Below, one piece after another: positions 63,495 to 64,000 of a stretch of DNA of 64,000 nt. Numbering within the stretch: the stretch's first letter is position 1; every line of letters starts with the position of its first letter. The stretch comes from an uncultured Sulfitobacter sp. GTDB taxonomy: Bacteria; Pseudomonadota; Alphaproteobacteria; Rhodobacterales; Rhodobacteraceae. The DNA is taken from NCBI GenBank assembly GCA_947502265.1, contig CANMZB010000012.1:1-64000 (forward strand). The letters run 5' to 3'. The notes beneath the pieces are model-generated. The model ran no database searches. It had not been told where the DNA came from and saw nothing but the letters and a program-made list of their open reading frames with translations. Made by a program: the position numbers and the translations under genes.

Positions 63495-64000
63495 ATGGCT
63501 GTTGAAAACTGGGTCGCCAAAGAGATCGACGCGCTGACCGAATTTCGCCGTGATCTGCACCGCAATCCCGAGCTGCTGTATGACGTCACGCGCACCGCCG
63601 CCAGCGTGGCCGAAAAGCTGCGCAGCTATGGCTGTGACGAAGTGGTTGAAGGGGTCGGGCGGTCCGGTGTTGTTGGGGTGATCATCGGGCAAAGCAATGC
63701 ATCGGGGCGCACGATTGGCCTGCGCGCCGACATGGACGCGCTGCCGATCGAGGAAGAAACGCAGGCCGAATGGGCCAGCACGGTGCCGGGAAAAATGCAT
63801 GCCTGCGGCCATGACGGGCATACCACGATGCTTTTGGGGGCTGCGAAACAACTGGCCGAAAGCCGCAGCTTTGACGGGCGGGTCCTGGTGATCTTTCAAC
63901 CCGCCGAGGAAGGCGGGGCGGGGGCCAAGGCGATGATTGATGACGGTATGTTCAGCCGCTGGCCCTGTGACGAGGTGTACGGGATGCACAACCGTCCGAA
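63495..64000 (+). CDS. M20 family amidohydrolase, truncated by the window end
   Basis: This is the first 168 residues of an M20/HipO-type metallo-amidohydrolase. The start is MAVENWVAKEIDALTEFRRD. LRADMDALPIEE and HACGHDGHTTMLLGA carry the metal-binding Asp and His residues, and VIFQPAEEGG the catalytic Glu-Glu. Related enzymes hydrolyse hippurate, N-acetyl amino acids and N-carbamoyl amino acids. It is three bases after the ATC hydrolase gene. The C-terminus lies beyond 64000. Confidence 0.9.
   Translation, partial: MAVENWVAKEIDALTEFRRDLHRNPELLYDVTRTAASVAEKLRSYGCDEVVEGVGRSGVVGVIIGQSNASGRTIGLRADMDALPIEEETQAEWASTVPGKMHACGHDGHTTMLLGAAKQLAESRSFDGRVLVIFQPAEEGGAGAKAMIDDGMFSRWPCDEVYGMHNRP

Overview
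The window looks like a chromosomal segment of a Roseobacter-group alphaproteobacterium (Rhodobacteraceae). The grounds are the order murA / DUF2948 / hisD / UPF0262 / low-molecular-weight phosphatase, two FNR-type TTGA-N6-TCAA sites, many family-5 peptide/opine-type ABC systems, CreA, DUF1007-NicO, BKACE, and high-GC, tightly packed operons with four-base start/stop overlaps. No prophage, integrase or CRISPR array is visible. A genus cannot be fixed by reading alone.

Layout. 1-5.3 kb is a lower-density margin: a frameshifted LysR regulator, tRNA-fMet, creA, a lipoprotein lytic transglycosylase, a decayed PPP-type metallophosphoesterase, tRNA-Thr(GGT) and a degenerate copy of it. 5.3-10.9 kb is the conserved murA-hisD block, with an FkbM methyltransferase that has a basic tail lying between hisD and UPF0262. 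11-17 kb holds lepA with strong 3' hairpins, an orphan membrane protein, PhnA, a DksA/TraR-type zinc-finger protein and a small membrane protein (both behind FNR-type sites), and a BKACE enzyme. 16.9-22.9 kb is a minus-strand, translationally coupled glycan cluster: a COG4671-type glycosyltransferase, two GT4 enzymes, a histidine phosphatase, a second GT-B protein and a polysaccharide-deacetylase-like protein. 23.2-26.7 kb has a large MscS channel and a Tat-exported metallo-hydrolase.

26.8-32.7 kb is a four-gene Yej-like peptide/opine importer on the minus strand, followed by a small methyltransferase. 33.8-41.1 kb is an acyl-CoA degradation operon (bifunctional hydratase/dehydrogenase, paired acyl-CoA dehydrogenases, thioesterase, enoyl-CoA hydratase, acyl-CoA ligase), similar in content to the pim pathway but without a thiolase. 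Then come rpe, a nitrate/sulfonate/thiamine-precursor-type ABC transporter, a MocR-like aminotransferase, DUF1007-NicO metal export and a GlxA-type regulator. 48.8-55.0 kb is a phosphorelay (CHASE-PAS3 hybrid kinase, single-domain regulator, HPt, REC plus degenerate GGDEF-like output) interrupted by IS66 remains. 55.4-64.0 kb has a VOC protein and then an operon with a complete family-5 importer, a DAO-type oxidoreductase, an ATC hydrolase and an M20 amidohydrolase cut by the window end, probably for uptake and breakdown of an N-substituted or thiazoline-like amino compound.

Best leads for something undescribed: the glycan cluster, the transporter-DAO-ATC hydrolase-M20 operon, the IS-interrupted phosphorelay, the orphan membrane gene with a hairpin against its start codon, and the FNR-site-linked DksA/small membrane protein pair.
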